From NCBI RefSeq assembly GCF_024807615.1, contig NZ_JANUCJ010000002.1, positions 558,001 to 622,000 of the forward strand: a stretch of DNA of 64,000 nucleotides, in the 5' to 3' direction. Below the pieces are notes generated by a model. That model was not told where the DNA came from and did not search any database. It saw only the letters and a list, made by a program, of their open reading frames with translations. Below are positions 54,573 to 61,583 of the stretch, one piece after another; positions within the stretch are counted from its first letter, which is position 1; each line of letters starts with the position of its first letter. This DNA is from Tsukamurella ocularis. GTDB lineage: Bacteria; Actinomycetota; Actinomycetes; Mycobacteriales; Mycobacteriaceae. The position numbers and the translations under genes are program-made.

Positions 54573-55181
54573 CTACTCGTGTGCGGCGTCGGCCTTCTCG
54601 CGGACCGCGTCGAGCACGACGGACAGCGCCAACGACGGGTGGTAACCGCGGCGACCGAGCATGCCGACGAGGCGCTGCGTCAACTTGTCCCGCTCGACCC
54701 GATCCTCCGGGACCTCGACGCGGGCGAGCTTACGCTCCACCAGCTCCGAGGCGCGCTCCCGCTCGTCCTCGCGGCTGACGGTGTCGAGCGCGGCCGACGC
54801 CTCCTCCTCGCCGACGCCCTTCGTCCGCAGCTCCTGCGCCAGGGCGCGGCGTCCTCGGCCGGAGAATTGGTGGCGGGACTGGACCCAGCGCTGCGCGAAT
54901 GCGGCGTCGTCGATGAGGCCGGCGTCGACGAACTTGTCGAGCATCCGCTCGGTGAGTTCCTCGTCGAAGCCGCGGCGGGCGAGCTTGTTCCGCAGTTCGG
55001 ACCGCGAGTGATCGCGCATCGCGAGGGCGCGGTAGATCAGGTCCCGGGCCAGCGCCTCTCGCTGGGCCGGGTCCTGCTCCTTCTGCTGCGATTCACCGGC
55101 GGCCGGGTCGTCGCCGCCCCGCGACCGGCGCCCACGGCGCCGACCTCGCGAGACGACCTCGTCGTCGGCGTAGTCCGACAT
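54573..55181 (-). CDS. recX: RecA regulator RecX
   Basis: A 202-residue all-helical protein that binds RecA filaments and inhibits strand exchange. Residues 1-40 are charged and disordered; three RecX repeats follow (RDLIYRALAMRDHSRSELRNKL, FAQRWVQSRHQFSGRGRRALAQEL, KLTQRLVGMLGRRGYHPSLAL). It starts 6 bases after the recA stop and is co-transcribed with it. Confidence 0.93.
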   Translation of the reverse strand: MSDYADDEVVSRGRRRGRRSRGGDDPAAGESQQKEQDPAQREALARDLIYRALAMRDHSRSELRNKLARRGFDEELTERMLDKFVDAGLIDDAAFAQRWVQSRHQFSGRGRRALAQELRTKGVGEEEASAALDTVSREDERERASELVERKLARVEVPEDRVERDKLTQRLVGMLGRRGYHPSLALSVVLDAVREKADAAHE

Positions 55182-55187
55182 CGCGGC

Positions 55188-56237
55188 CTAGAAGTCGACG
55201 GGCGCGGGAGCGATCTCGTCGGCGTCGGCGGTGACATCGGCGCCCACGCCGAGCTTCTCCTTGATCCGCTTCTCGATCTCGTCGCGGACGTCCGGGTTCT
55301 CGACCAGGAACTTGCGGGCGTTCTCCTTGCCCTGGCCCAGCTGGTCACCGTCGTAGGTGTACCAGGAGCCCGACTTGCGGATGAAGCCCTCGTTGACGCC
55401 CATGTCGATGATGGAGCCCTCGCGGCTGATGCCCTGGCCGTAGATGATGTCGAACTCGGCCTGCTTGAAGGGCGGCGAGACCTTGTTCTTGACGACCTTG
55501 ACGCGAGTGCGGTTGCCCACGGCGTCGGTGCCGTCCTTGAGAGTCTCGATCCGGCGGACGTCGAGCCGCACCGACGAGTAGAACTTCAGCGCCTTACCGC
55601 CCGTGGTGGTCTCGGGCGAGCCGAACATGACGCCGATCTTCTCGCGCAGCTGGTTGATGAAGATGGCGGTGGTGCCGGAGTTGTTCAGGGCACCCGTCAT
55701 CTTGCGGAGCGCCTGACTCATGAGGCGGGCCTGCAGGCCGACGTGGCTGTCGCCCATCTCGCCCTCGATCTCGGCCTTGGGGACCAGCGCGGCCACCGAG
55801 TCGATCACGATGATGTCGAGCGCGCCGGAGCGGATCAGCATGTCCGCGATCTCGAGCGCCTGCTCACCCGTGTCCGGCTGCGAGACGAGCAGGGCATCGG
55901 TATCGACACCCAGCTTCGCGGCGTAGTCGGGATCGAGCGCGTGCTCCGCGTCGATGAAGGCCGCGATGCCGCCGTTGGCCTGTGCCTCCGCGACGGCGTG
56001 CAGCGCCACCGTGGTCTTACCCGAGGACTCCGGGCCGTAGATCTCGATGACACGGCCGCGCGGCAGACCGCCGATGCCGAGCGCGACGTCCAGCGCGATG
56101 GAGCCGGTGGGAATGACCGCGATGGGCTGGCGCACCTCGTCTCCGAGGCGCATGACCGAGCCCTTGCCGTAGTTCTTGTCGATCTGTGCGAGGGCCAGCT
56201 CGAGGGCCTTATCGCGATCCGGTGCCGCAGGTGCCAT
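55188..56237 (-). CDS. recA: Recombinase RecA
   Basis: A 349-residue DNA strand-exchange ATPase and LexA/SOS co-protease. Walker A GPESSGKT is at 68-75, Walker [23 protein letters not shown] near 140-160 and the DNA-binding loop L2 ([21 protein letters not shown]) near 195-215. No intein interrupts it, unlike M. tuberculosis and M. leprae RecA. GGAGAG precedes the ATG at 56237. A PafBC-type promoter and a LexA box lie in the 236 bases upstream. Confidence 0.97.
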   Translation of the reverse strand: MAPAAPDRDKALELALAQIDKNYGKGSVMRLGDEVRQPIAVIPTGSIALDVALGIGGLPRGRVIEIYGPESSGKTTVALHAVAEAQANGGIAAFIDAEHALDPDYAAKLGVDTDALLVSQPDTGEQALEIADMLIRSGALDIIVIDSVAALVPKAEIEGEMGDSHVGLQARLMSQALRKMTGALNNSGTTAIFINQLREKIGVMFGSPETTTGGKALKFYSSVRLDVRRIETLKDGTDAVGNRTRVKVVKNKVSPPFKQAEFDIIYGQGISREGSIIDMGVNEGFIRKSGSWYTYDGDQLGQGKENARKFLVENPDVRDEIEKRIKEKLGVGADVTADADEIAPAPVDF

Positions 56238-56304
56238 GGGACTCTCCGTCCTTCGGGCCGGGACTGGGAAGAGCCGCCGGCGCTGGGTTCTACTGTTGCT
56301 ACGG

Positions 56305-56327
56305 ACGCTAGAGGGACCCTCTGACAA
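56305..56327 (-). promoter_or_regulatory. PafBC-type (RecA-NDp) promoter of recA
   Basis: On the minus strand TTGTCAGAG (56319-56327), 8 bases, then TAGCGT (56305-56310). The consensus TTGTCRGTG-N8-TAnnnT is met except for one -35 base. A transcript would begin about 60 bases before the recA ATG. Confidence 0.7.
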
Positions 56328-56393
56328 GTTTTCGCATCCGCATCGGGCGCGCTCTCGCCGGCTCACTTTCACGTCGAACACCGTCGACTATAG

Positions 56394-56409
56394 GCGAACC
56401 TGCGTTCGA
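56394..56409. promoter_or_regulatory. lexA box: LexA (SOS) box of recA
   Basis: GCGAAC-CTGC-GTTCGA matches TCGAAC-N4-GTTCGA at 11 of 12 arm positions. It lies about 160 bases upstream of the recA start, beyond the PafBC-type promoter, so it would control a second, more distal recA promoter. Confidence 0.7.
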
Positions 56410-56473
56410 AGCAAGCATCGAACGCGCGACACGCCGCGCCGCGCCGATCGGGTGCCCGAGGCCCCCGATCCGA

Positions 56474-57277
56474 TCACCTCCGAGCTGCGGTTCCGCCGCT
56501 CCGTGCGTAGCGACCAGGAGTGGTCCCGACCATCGACTTGAAGTGACGGTTGAGGTGCGACTGATCGTGGAATCCCGCCTCCACCGAGACCTCAGCGGGC
56601 GCTCCCCCGGCGAGCAGCATCCCGCGCGCCAGCTCGACCCGCCTGCCGATGAGGTACCGGTGCGGCGGGAGCCCGAATTCGCGGGAGAACTCCCTGACCA
56701 GGTGCGTCGGGTCCACGTACAGCGCGCGCCCCGCCTCGGCGAGGGTCATTCCCTCCCGGATACGGCCGTCGAGCAGGTCCCGGAAGGCGTGCGCGACCGA
56801 CCGATTCCGCGGCATTTCCGGCGCCTGCGGATTCCCGTCCAGGTGCCATTGGAGACGTTCGAGGATCAGAGCGAGCCGGCTGGCCGCTTCGAACTCCTCA
56901 CCCGGCGCCGTGAGCGCGCTGTTGAGACGGTCGACGCGGCGCCGGAGCGGACCGTCGAGCAGCGTGGGCCTGCCGACCGCGCGGCCGACCCCGGTGAGCA
57001 TCCGTGACTCCAGATAGATCACTCGCTTGTCGAAGCCGCCCGCCGTGAGGCTGTGCCCGTCGTGGGCGACGTGCGGCGGCAACAGCGTCACCGAGCGCGT
57101 CGTCGAGTCGCACCGCTCCCCACCCAGCTCGTACCCGATGCGGCCGCGGTCGACGGTGAGCAGCGTCCACACGTCGTGCGTGTGCATCGGGTAGGCGTGC
57201 TCCTCGAAGTGCGCCCGGAACACCTCGGCGATCCCCTCGACGTCCGGACGCCAGGCGACGGTCGACTCCGCGGACAT
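56474..57277 (-). CDS. AraC family transcriptional regulator
   Basis: A 267-residue regulator. Residues about 15-100 form an AraC-type cupin ligand domain (FEEHAYPMHTHDVWTLLTVDRG); residues about 165-262 hold the two HTHs (MTLAEAGRALYVDPTHLVREFSREFGLPPHRYL, AEVSVEAGFHDQSHLNRHFKSMVG). The ATG at 57277 has CATACT (57284-57289 minus) 6 bases before it and no Shine-Dalgarno. It is divergent from DUF2000 across 51 bases, so that gene is a likely target. Confidence 0.88.
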   Translation of the reverse strand: MSAESTVAWRPDVEGIAEVFRAHFEEHAYPMHTHDVWTLLTVDRGRIGYELGGERCDSTTRSVTLLPPHVAHDGHSLTAGGFDKRVIYLESRMLTGVGRAVGRPTLLDGPLRRRVDRLNSALTAPGEEFEAASRLALILERLQWHLDGNPQAPEMPRNRSVAHAFRDLLDGRIREGMTLAEAGRALYVDPTHLVREFSREFGLPPHRYLIGRRVELARGMLLAGGAPAEVSVEAGFHDQSHLNRHFKSMVGTTPGRYARSGGTAARR

Positions 57278-57328
57278 CCATCAAGTATGTACAAGACCCG
57301 CCGCCCGGGCGGCGGCGACGCTGGAGGC

Positions 57329-57751
57329 ATGACCGAGACGATTCGATTCGACACCAAGATCGCGGTGCTGCTCCGGGACGACCTGGCCGGGTGGCAGCGC
57401 CTCAACGCCACCGCGTTCCTCGTCAGCGGGATCGCCGCCATCGTCCCCGAGGTCGTCGGCGAGCCCTACGCCGATGCCGACGGCGTCGCCTACCTACCGA
57501 TGTTCCGCCAGCCCGTCCTCGTCTTCGAGGGCGCCGGCGAGACGCTCCGCGCCGCACACCAGCGGGCGCTGGGCCGGGGCCTGGCGGTCTCCGTCTTCAC
57601 CCGGGAGCTCTTCTCGACCGGCAACGACCGGGACAACCGCGCCGCAGTGCAGGCGGTCGGCAGCGCCGACCTCGACCTCGTCGGCATCGGTGTTCACGGC
57701 CCCAAGAACGCCGTCGACCGCATCCTCAAGGGCGCACGCATGCACCCGTGA
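57329..57751 (+). CDS. DUF2000 family protein
   Basis: A 140-residue protein of the DUF2000 family (peptidyl-tRNA hydrolase-like fold), with RFDTKIAVLLRDDLAGWQRLNATAFL at the N-terminus and DLVGIGVHGPKNAVDRILKG at the C-terminus. Members are often paired with AraC regulators, as here. GGAGG precedes the ATG at 57329. A strong terminator follows. Confidence 0.85.
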   Translation: MTETIRFDTKIAVLLRDDLAGWQRLNATAFLVSGIAAIVPEVVGEPYADADGVAYLPMFRQPVLVFEGAGETLRAAHQRALGRGLAVSVFTRELFSTGNDRDNRAAVQAVGSADLDLVGIGVHGPKNAVDRILKGARMHP

Positions 57752-57765
57752 TCCCGGCCCAAGAA

Positions 57766-57807
57766 CGACGGTGACCGCCCCTCGGAGGCGAGGGACGGTC
57801 ACCGTCG
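57766..57807. terminator. Convergent hairpin terminator, DUF2000 / indolepyruvate oxidoreductase
   Basis: CGACGGTGACCG-c-CCCTCG pairs with CGAGGG-a-CGGTCACCGTCG around GAGG, an 18-bp stem with one mismatch. It sits midway between the converging stops and closely resembles the ahpD terminator. Confidence 0.87.
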
Positions 57808-57825
57808 AACACGGGAGGACGAGGG

Positions 57826-60800
57826 TTACCAGCCCAGCGTCTCCAGCTGCGCCTGGACGGCGGCGCGGTACTTCTCCACGTTGTCGGTCTTGATCGACTC
57901 GTAGCCGCGCACCATGTCCGGCAGCTCGGCGAGGGCGACGACCTGCACGCGCTGCTCGTCCGCGACGCGGCCGCCCTCGGCGGCGGCGATCATGAGGCCC
58001 ACCAGCGCGCGGTACTCCGCGATGAGGGTGCGCTCCATCCGACGCATCTCGGTCATGCCGAAGACGTCGAGCTTGGTGCCGCGCAGGCGCTTCATCTTCG
58101 CCAGCGTCTTCATGCCCGGGTTCACCCACTCGCCCAGCGCGAGCTTGTTCTTCAAGCCCATCTCGCGCAGCGTCGGCGGGTGCAGGCGGATCGCCTTCTT
58201 GGCGTCGGTGCCGAACTCGTCGGCGACCTGCGCCGCGAAGCCGGCGTCCTGCGAGAGCCGGGCCACCTCGTACTCGTCCTTGTAGGCCATCAGCTTGTGC
58301 AGGTTGTGCGCGACGGCCGCGGTGAGATCTTCCGAACCCCAAGACTTCTCGGCACGGAACACGCGGACCACGTCGTCGGCGTAACGCTCGGCGTAGGCCT
58401 TGTCCTGGTACGCGACGAGCTCGTCGACCCGCAGCCCCACCTGGCGGAGCAGCTCCTCGGAGCCACCGTCGAGGGCGGAGACGAGGCCCTTGGCGAACGA
58501 ACTGACCGGGGCCGGCGCGGGCACGGGGTGCAGGGCGTCGATCGCGGCCTTGACGCCGGCCGGGTCCGAGACCGACTGGCGGCCGCGGCGGAAGGCCTGC
58601 AGGTTCTTCTCCACGGCCACGCCGTTGAGCTCGATGGCCCGCTCGATCGACGCCGAGCTGATCGGCAGCGCTCCGGTCTGGAACGCGGCGCCGACCATGA
58701 ACATGTTCGCGTACTGCTCGTCGCCGAACAGCTCCAGCGTCAGCGCACCCGGATCGAGGTAGACGGTGCGCAGCGACGCCCGGTCGATCTCCTGATGGAT
58801 GGTGCCCGCGTCGGGGTAGCCGACCGAGGTGTCGATCACCATCTGCCCGGTGGGCACCTGGGTGGTCGAGACGATCGACGTGGTGCGCTCCGGCGAGGCC
58901 ACCTTCAGGTTCTGCGGATCCACGCCGACGAGGCTGTCGCACGAGAGGTACACGTCGCAGTCGCCGGAGGCGACCTTCGCCGCCTGGTCCACGTACGTCG
59001 CCGAGACCTTGATGTCCGAGACCACGGCGCCGCCCTTCTGCGCCATGCCCGTCATGTCGACGGTGCGCGCGGAATGGCCGTCGAGCACCGTGGCGGTGGC
59101 GAGGATGGCAGAGACGGTGACGACACCCGTGCCGCCGATGCCGGTGACACGGATGGCCATGCCGTCGGCCTCGCGGCGCGCCTTCTTCGGCTGCGGGATC
59201 GACTCGGCGGTGATCTCGGGCACCGACTTGCGCACCTTGCCCTGTGCGCCCGGCGTGACCGTGACGAACGACGGGCAGTCGCCCTTGAGGCAGGAGAAAT
59301 CGAGGTTGCACGAGCTCTGGTCGATCCGAGTCTTGCGCCCGAACTCCGTCTCGACCGGGTGCACCGAGAGGCAATTGCTCTTCTGCCCGCAGTCGCCGCA
59401 GCCCTCACAGATCCGCTCGTTGATCACGACGCGCTGGTTCGGCACCGGGTACTTGCCGCGCTTGCGCTTGCGCCGCTTCTCCGCGGCGCAGTGCTGATCG
59501 TGCACGAGGACGGTGCAGCCCGGGACCTCGGCCAGCTCGCGCTGGATGTCGAGCGTGTCGGCGCGGTCGCGGACCTCGACGCCCTTCGGCAGGCCGAGGG
59601 CCTTGGTGCGCTGGGGATCGTCGGACGTGACGACGACCTTGGTGACACGCTCGGCGAGCAACAGCGTGCAGATCTGCGGCAGCGTCATCTCGCCGACCGG
59701 GTCCTGGCCGCCCGTCATCGCGACGGTGCCGTTGAACAGCAGCTTGTAGGTGATCCGCTCGCCCGAGGCCACGGACTGCCGCAACGCCAGTGAGCCCGAG
59801 TGCATGAACGTGCCGTCGCCGATGTTCTGCACGAAGTGCTTCTCGGTGACGAAGGGGGCCATGCCGACCCACTGCGCGCCCTCGCCGCCCATCTGGCTGA
59901 CGCCCGTCACGTCGCCCACCTGCTGCGGGTCCATGAGGAGCACCATCGCGTGGCAGCCGATGCCGGCGCCGACCAGCGTATCGTCGGCGACCTTGGTGGA
60001 GGTGTTGTGCGGGCACCCCGAGCAGAAGTACGGGCTGCGGTGCGCCAGCGGCAGCTCGATACGGGTGCGCACCTGCGCCTTCCGGTCCAGCCAATCCTTG
60101 GCGGCGGGCACCCGGTGCACGCGCGCCAGGCGCGAGGCGAGTCCGCGGGAGACCGAATCCACGTCCAGCTCGCCGAAGCGGGAGAACAGCGTGGAGCCGT
60201 CCTCGTTGGTCTTGCCGACGATGTTCGGCGCACCCGGGTGGCGGAACAGGATGTCGCGCATCATGGTCTCGAGGAAGTCGCGCTTCTCCTCGACCACGAT
60301 CACCTCGTCGAGCCCGTCGATGAACTCGTGCATGATCTGCCGCTCGAACGGGTAGACCATGCCCATCTTGAGGATGCGGATGCCGAGCCGGTTGAGCTGG
60401 TCGTCCTCGATGCCGATGAGCCGCAGCGACTCCCGCACGTCGAGGTAGGTCTTGCCCGCACAGACGATGCCGATTCGGTCGTCGCTCGAGCGCACAGTGA
60501 TCCGGTTGAGCCGGTTGATCCGCGCGTACTCCGTGGCGCGCGGCATGCGCACCGTCAGCTGGTTCTGCTCGAGCTCCATCAGTTTCGCGCCGAGCAGCAG
60601 GCCCGACGGGACGTGCGGGCTGGTGCCGAGGTCGCCGTAGACGGGCAGGATCCGGTCCGGGTGCACGTCGGCGGTGGAGGAGCCGTCCGCGACGTGCGCG
60701 GAGATCTTCAACGACGTCCACAGGCCGGACACGCGCGACATGATCGCCGCATGCACGCCGAGGTCCAAGATGTCCTGCGAATCGGCGGGGTACAGGATCG

Positions 60801-61419
60801 GCATGTACAGGTCTGCCAGGGCCATCTCGGAGGCACACGGCACCGTCGAGCTCTTGGCGCCCGGGTCGTCACCGACGAGGGCGACCGCGCCGCCCGCCGC
60901 GTGGGTGCCGATGATGTTGGCGTGCCGCAGCGCGTCGGTGGCACGGTCGAGGCCCGGGGCCTTGCCGTACCAGTAGCCCGTCACGCCGTCGAGGCCGCGG
61001 TCGAGGTGCCCGACCTGCGCGGCGATCTGCGAGCCCATGACCGACGTGGCGGCCAGCTCCTCGTTGAGGCCGGGGCGATGCACGATGTCGAAGTCCTTGA
61101 GGTACTTCGTGCGCTTGGCGATCTCCAGGTCGTAGCCCGCGAGCGGCGAGCCCTCGTAACCGGAGATGAACGAGCCCGTCTTGAGGTTCTGGCGGCGATC
61201 GAGCCGCGCCCGGTCGCGCACCATGCGGACCAGGGCCTGAATGCCCGTGAGGTAGATCGTGCCCTCTTCGCGCGTGTACCGATCGTCCAGGGAGAAGGAC
61301 TCGACCGCGGCGGATTGCCCTCCCCGGGGGTCGGCATCGTGCCGGCCCGCCTGCGTGGCATCCGTGCCACCGGGAACCTTCTCGATCGGCGAATTGGCGT
61401 CAAGGGTCACTGAAACCAC
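57826..61419 (-). CDS. Indolepyruvate ferredoxin oxidoreductase (fused IorAB type)
   Basis: A 1197-residue thiamine-diphosphate enzyme that oxidatively decarboxylates aryl or other 2-oxo acids to acyl-CoA with ferredoxin. The N-terminal half carries the pyrimidine-binding domain (GSFISGYEGSPLAGYD) and the TPP domain (CSGCPHNTSTKV, GIGCHAM, NIGDGTF). A cluster region follows (CEGCGDCGQKSNC and CNLDFSCLKGDCPSF), then the gamma domain (GIGGTGVVTVSAIL). I use GTG 61419, with AGAGAAAG before it; TTG 61434 and GTG 61410 are alternatives. A CRP-like site lies upstream. Confidence 0.9.
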   Translation of the reverse strand: MVSVTLDANSPIEKVPGGTDATQAGRHDADPRGGQSAAVESFSLDDRYTREEGTIYLTGIQALVRMVRDRARLDRRQNLKTGSFISGYEGSPLAGYDLEIAKRTKYLKDFDIVHRPGLNEELAATSVMGSQIAAQVGHLDRGLDGVTGYWYGKAPGLDRATDALRHANIIGTHAAGGAVALVGDDPGAKSSTVPCASEMALADLYMPILYPADSQDILDLGVHAAIMSRVSGLWTSLKISAHVADGSSTADVHPDRILPVYGDLGTSPHVPSGLLLGAKLMELEQNQLTVRMPRATEYARINRLNRITVRSSDDRIGIVCAGKTYLDVRESLRLIGIEDDQLNRLGIRILKMGMVYPFERQIMHEFIDGLDEVIVVEEKRDFLETMMRDILFRHPGAPNIVGKTNEDGSTLFSRFGELDVDSVSRGLASRLARVHRVPAAKDWLDRKAQVRTRIELPLAHRSPYFCSGCPHNTSTKVADDTLVGAGIGCHAMVLLMDPQQVGDVTGVSQMGGEGAQWVGMAPFVTEKHFVQNIGDGTFMHSGSLALRQSVASGERITYKLLFNGTVAMTGGQDPVGEMTLPQICTLLLAERVTKVVVTSDDPQRTKALGLPKGVEVRDRADTLDIQRELAEVPGCTVLVHDQHCAAEKRRKRKRGKYPVPNQRVVINERICEGCGDCGQKSNCLSVHPVETEFGRKTRIDQSSCNLDFSCLKGDCPSFVTVTPGAQGKVRKSVPEITAESIPQPKKARREADGMAIRVTGIGGTGVVTVSAILATATVLDGHSARTVDMTGMAQKGGAVVSDIKVSATYVDQAAKVASGDCDVYLSCDSLVGVDPQNLKVASPERTTSIVSTTQVPTGQMVIDTSVGYPDAGTIHQEIDRASLRTVYLDPGALTLELFGDEQYANMFMVGAAFQTGALPISSASIERAIELNGVAVEKNLQAFRRGRQSVSDPAGVKAAIDALHPVPAPAPVSSFAKGLVSALDGGSEELLRQVGLRVDELVAYQDKAYAERYADDVVRVFRAEKSWGSEDLTAAVAHNLHKLMAYKDEYEVARLSQDAGFAAQVADEFGTDAKKAIRLHPPTLREMGLKNKLALGEWVNPGMKTLAKMKRLRGTKLDVFGMTEMRRMERTLIAEYRALVGLMIAAAEGGRVADEQRVQVVALAELPDMVRGYESIKTDNVEKYRAAVQAQLETLGW

Positions 61420-61472
61420 CGTGCTTTCTCTCAATACGCCCTGTTCCAGGGGTGGCGGAACCGGGCGTGGGC

Positions 61473-61488
61473 TGTGTCGGTGATCACA
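61473..61488. promoter_or_regulatory. Candidate CRP/GlxR binding site
   Basis: TGTGT-CGGTGA-TCACA matches TGTGA-N6-TCACA at 9 of 10 arm positions and is extended to GCTGTG...CACAGC. It lies 54 bases upstream of the indolepyruvate oxidoreductase and about 95 upstream of the divergent arabinosyltransferase. A second, wider repeat CTGTGA-N9-TCACAG follows at 61497-61517. Confidence 0.5.
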
Positions 61489-61583
61489 GCATAGCCGCTG
61501 TGACGGCGTATTTCACAGCCGTCTCGGGCGACTCGCCGCGCGCCGACCGGGCCCGCCGGTCCGGGCCGATACCCTGATTGATC

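Noticed and set aside
55188-56237. RecA intein as in M. tuberculosis
   Set aside because: The recA product is 349 residues with uninterrupted conserved motifs.
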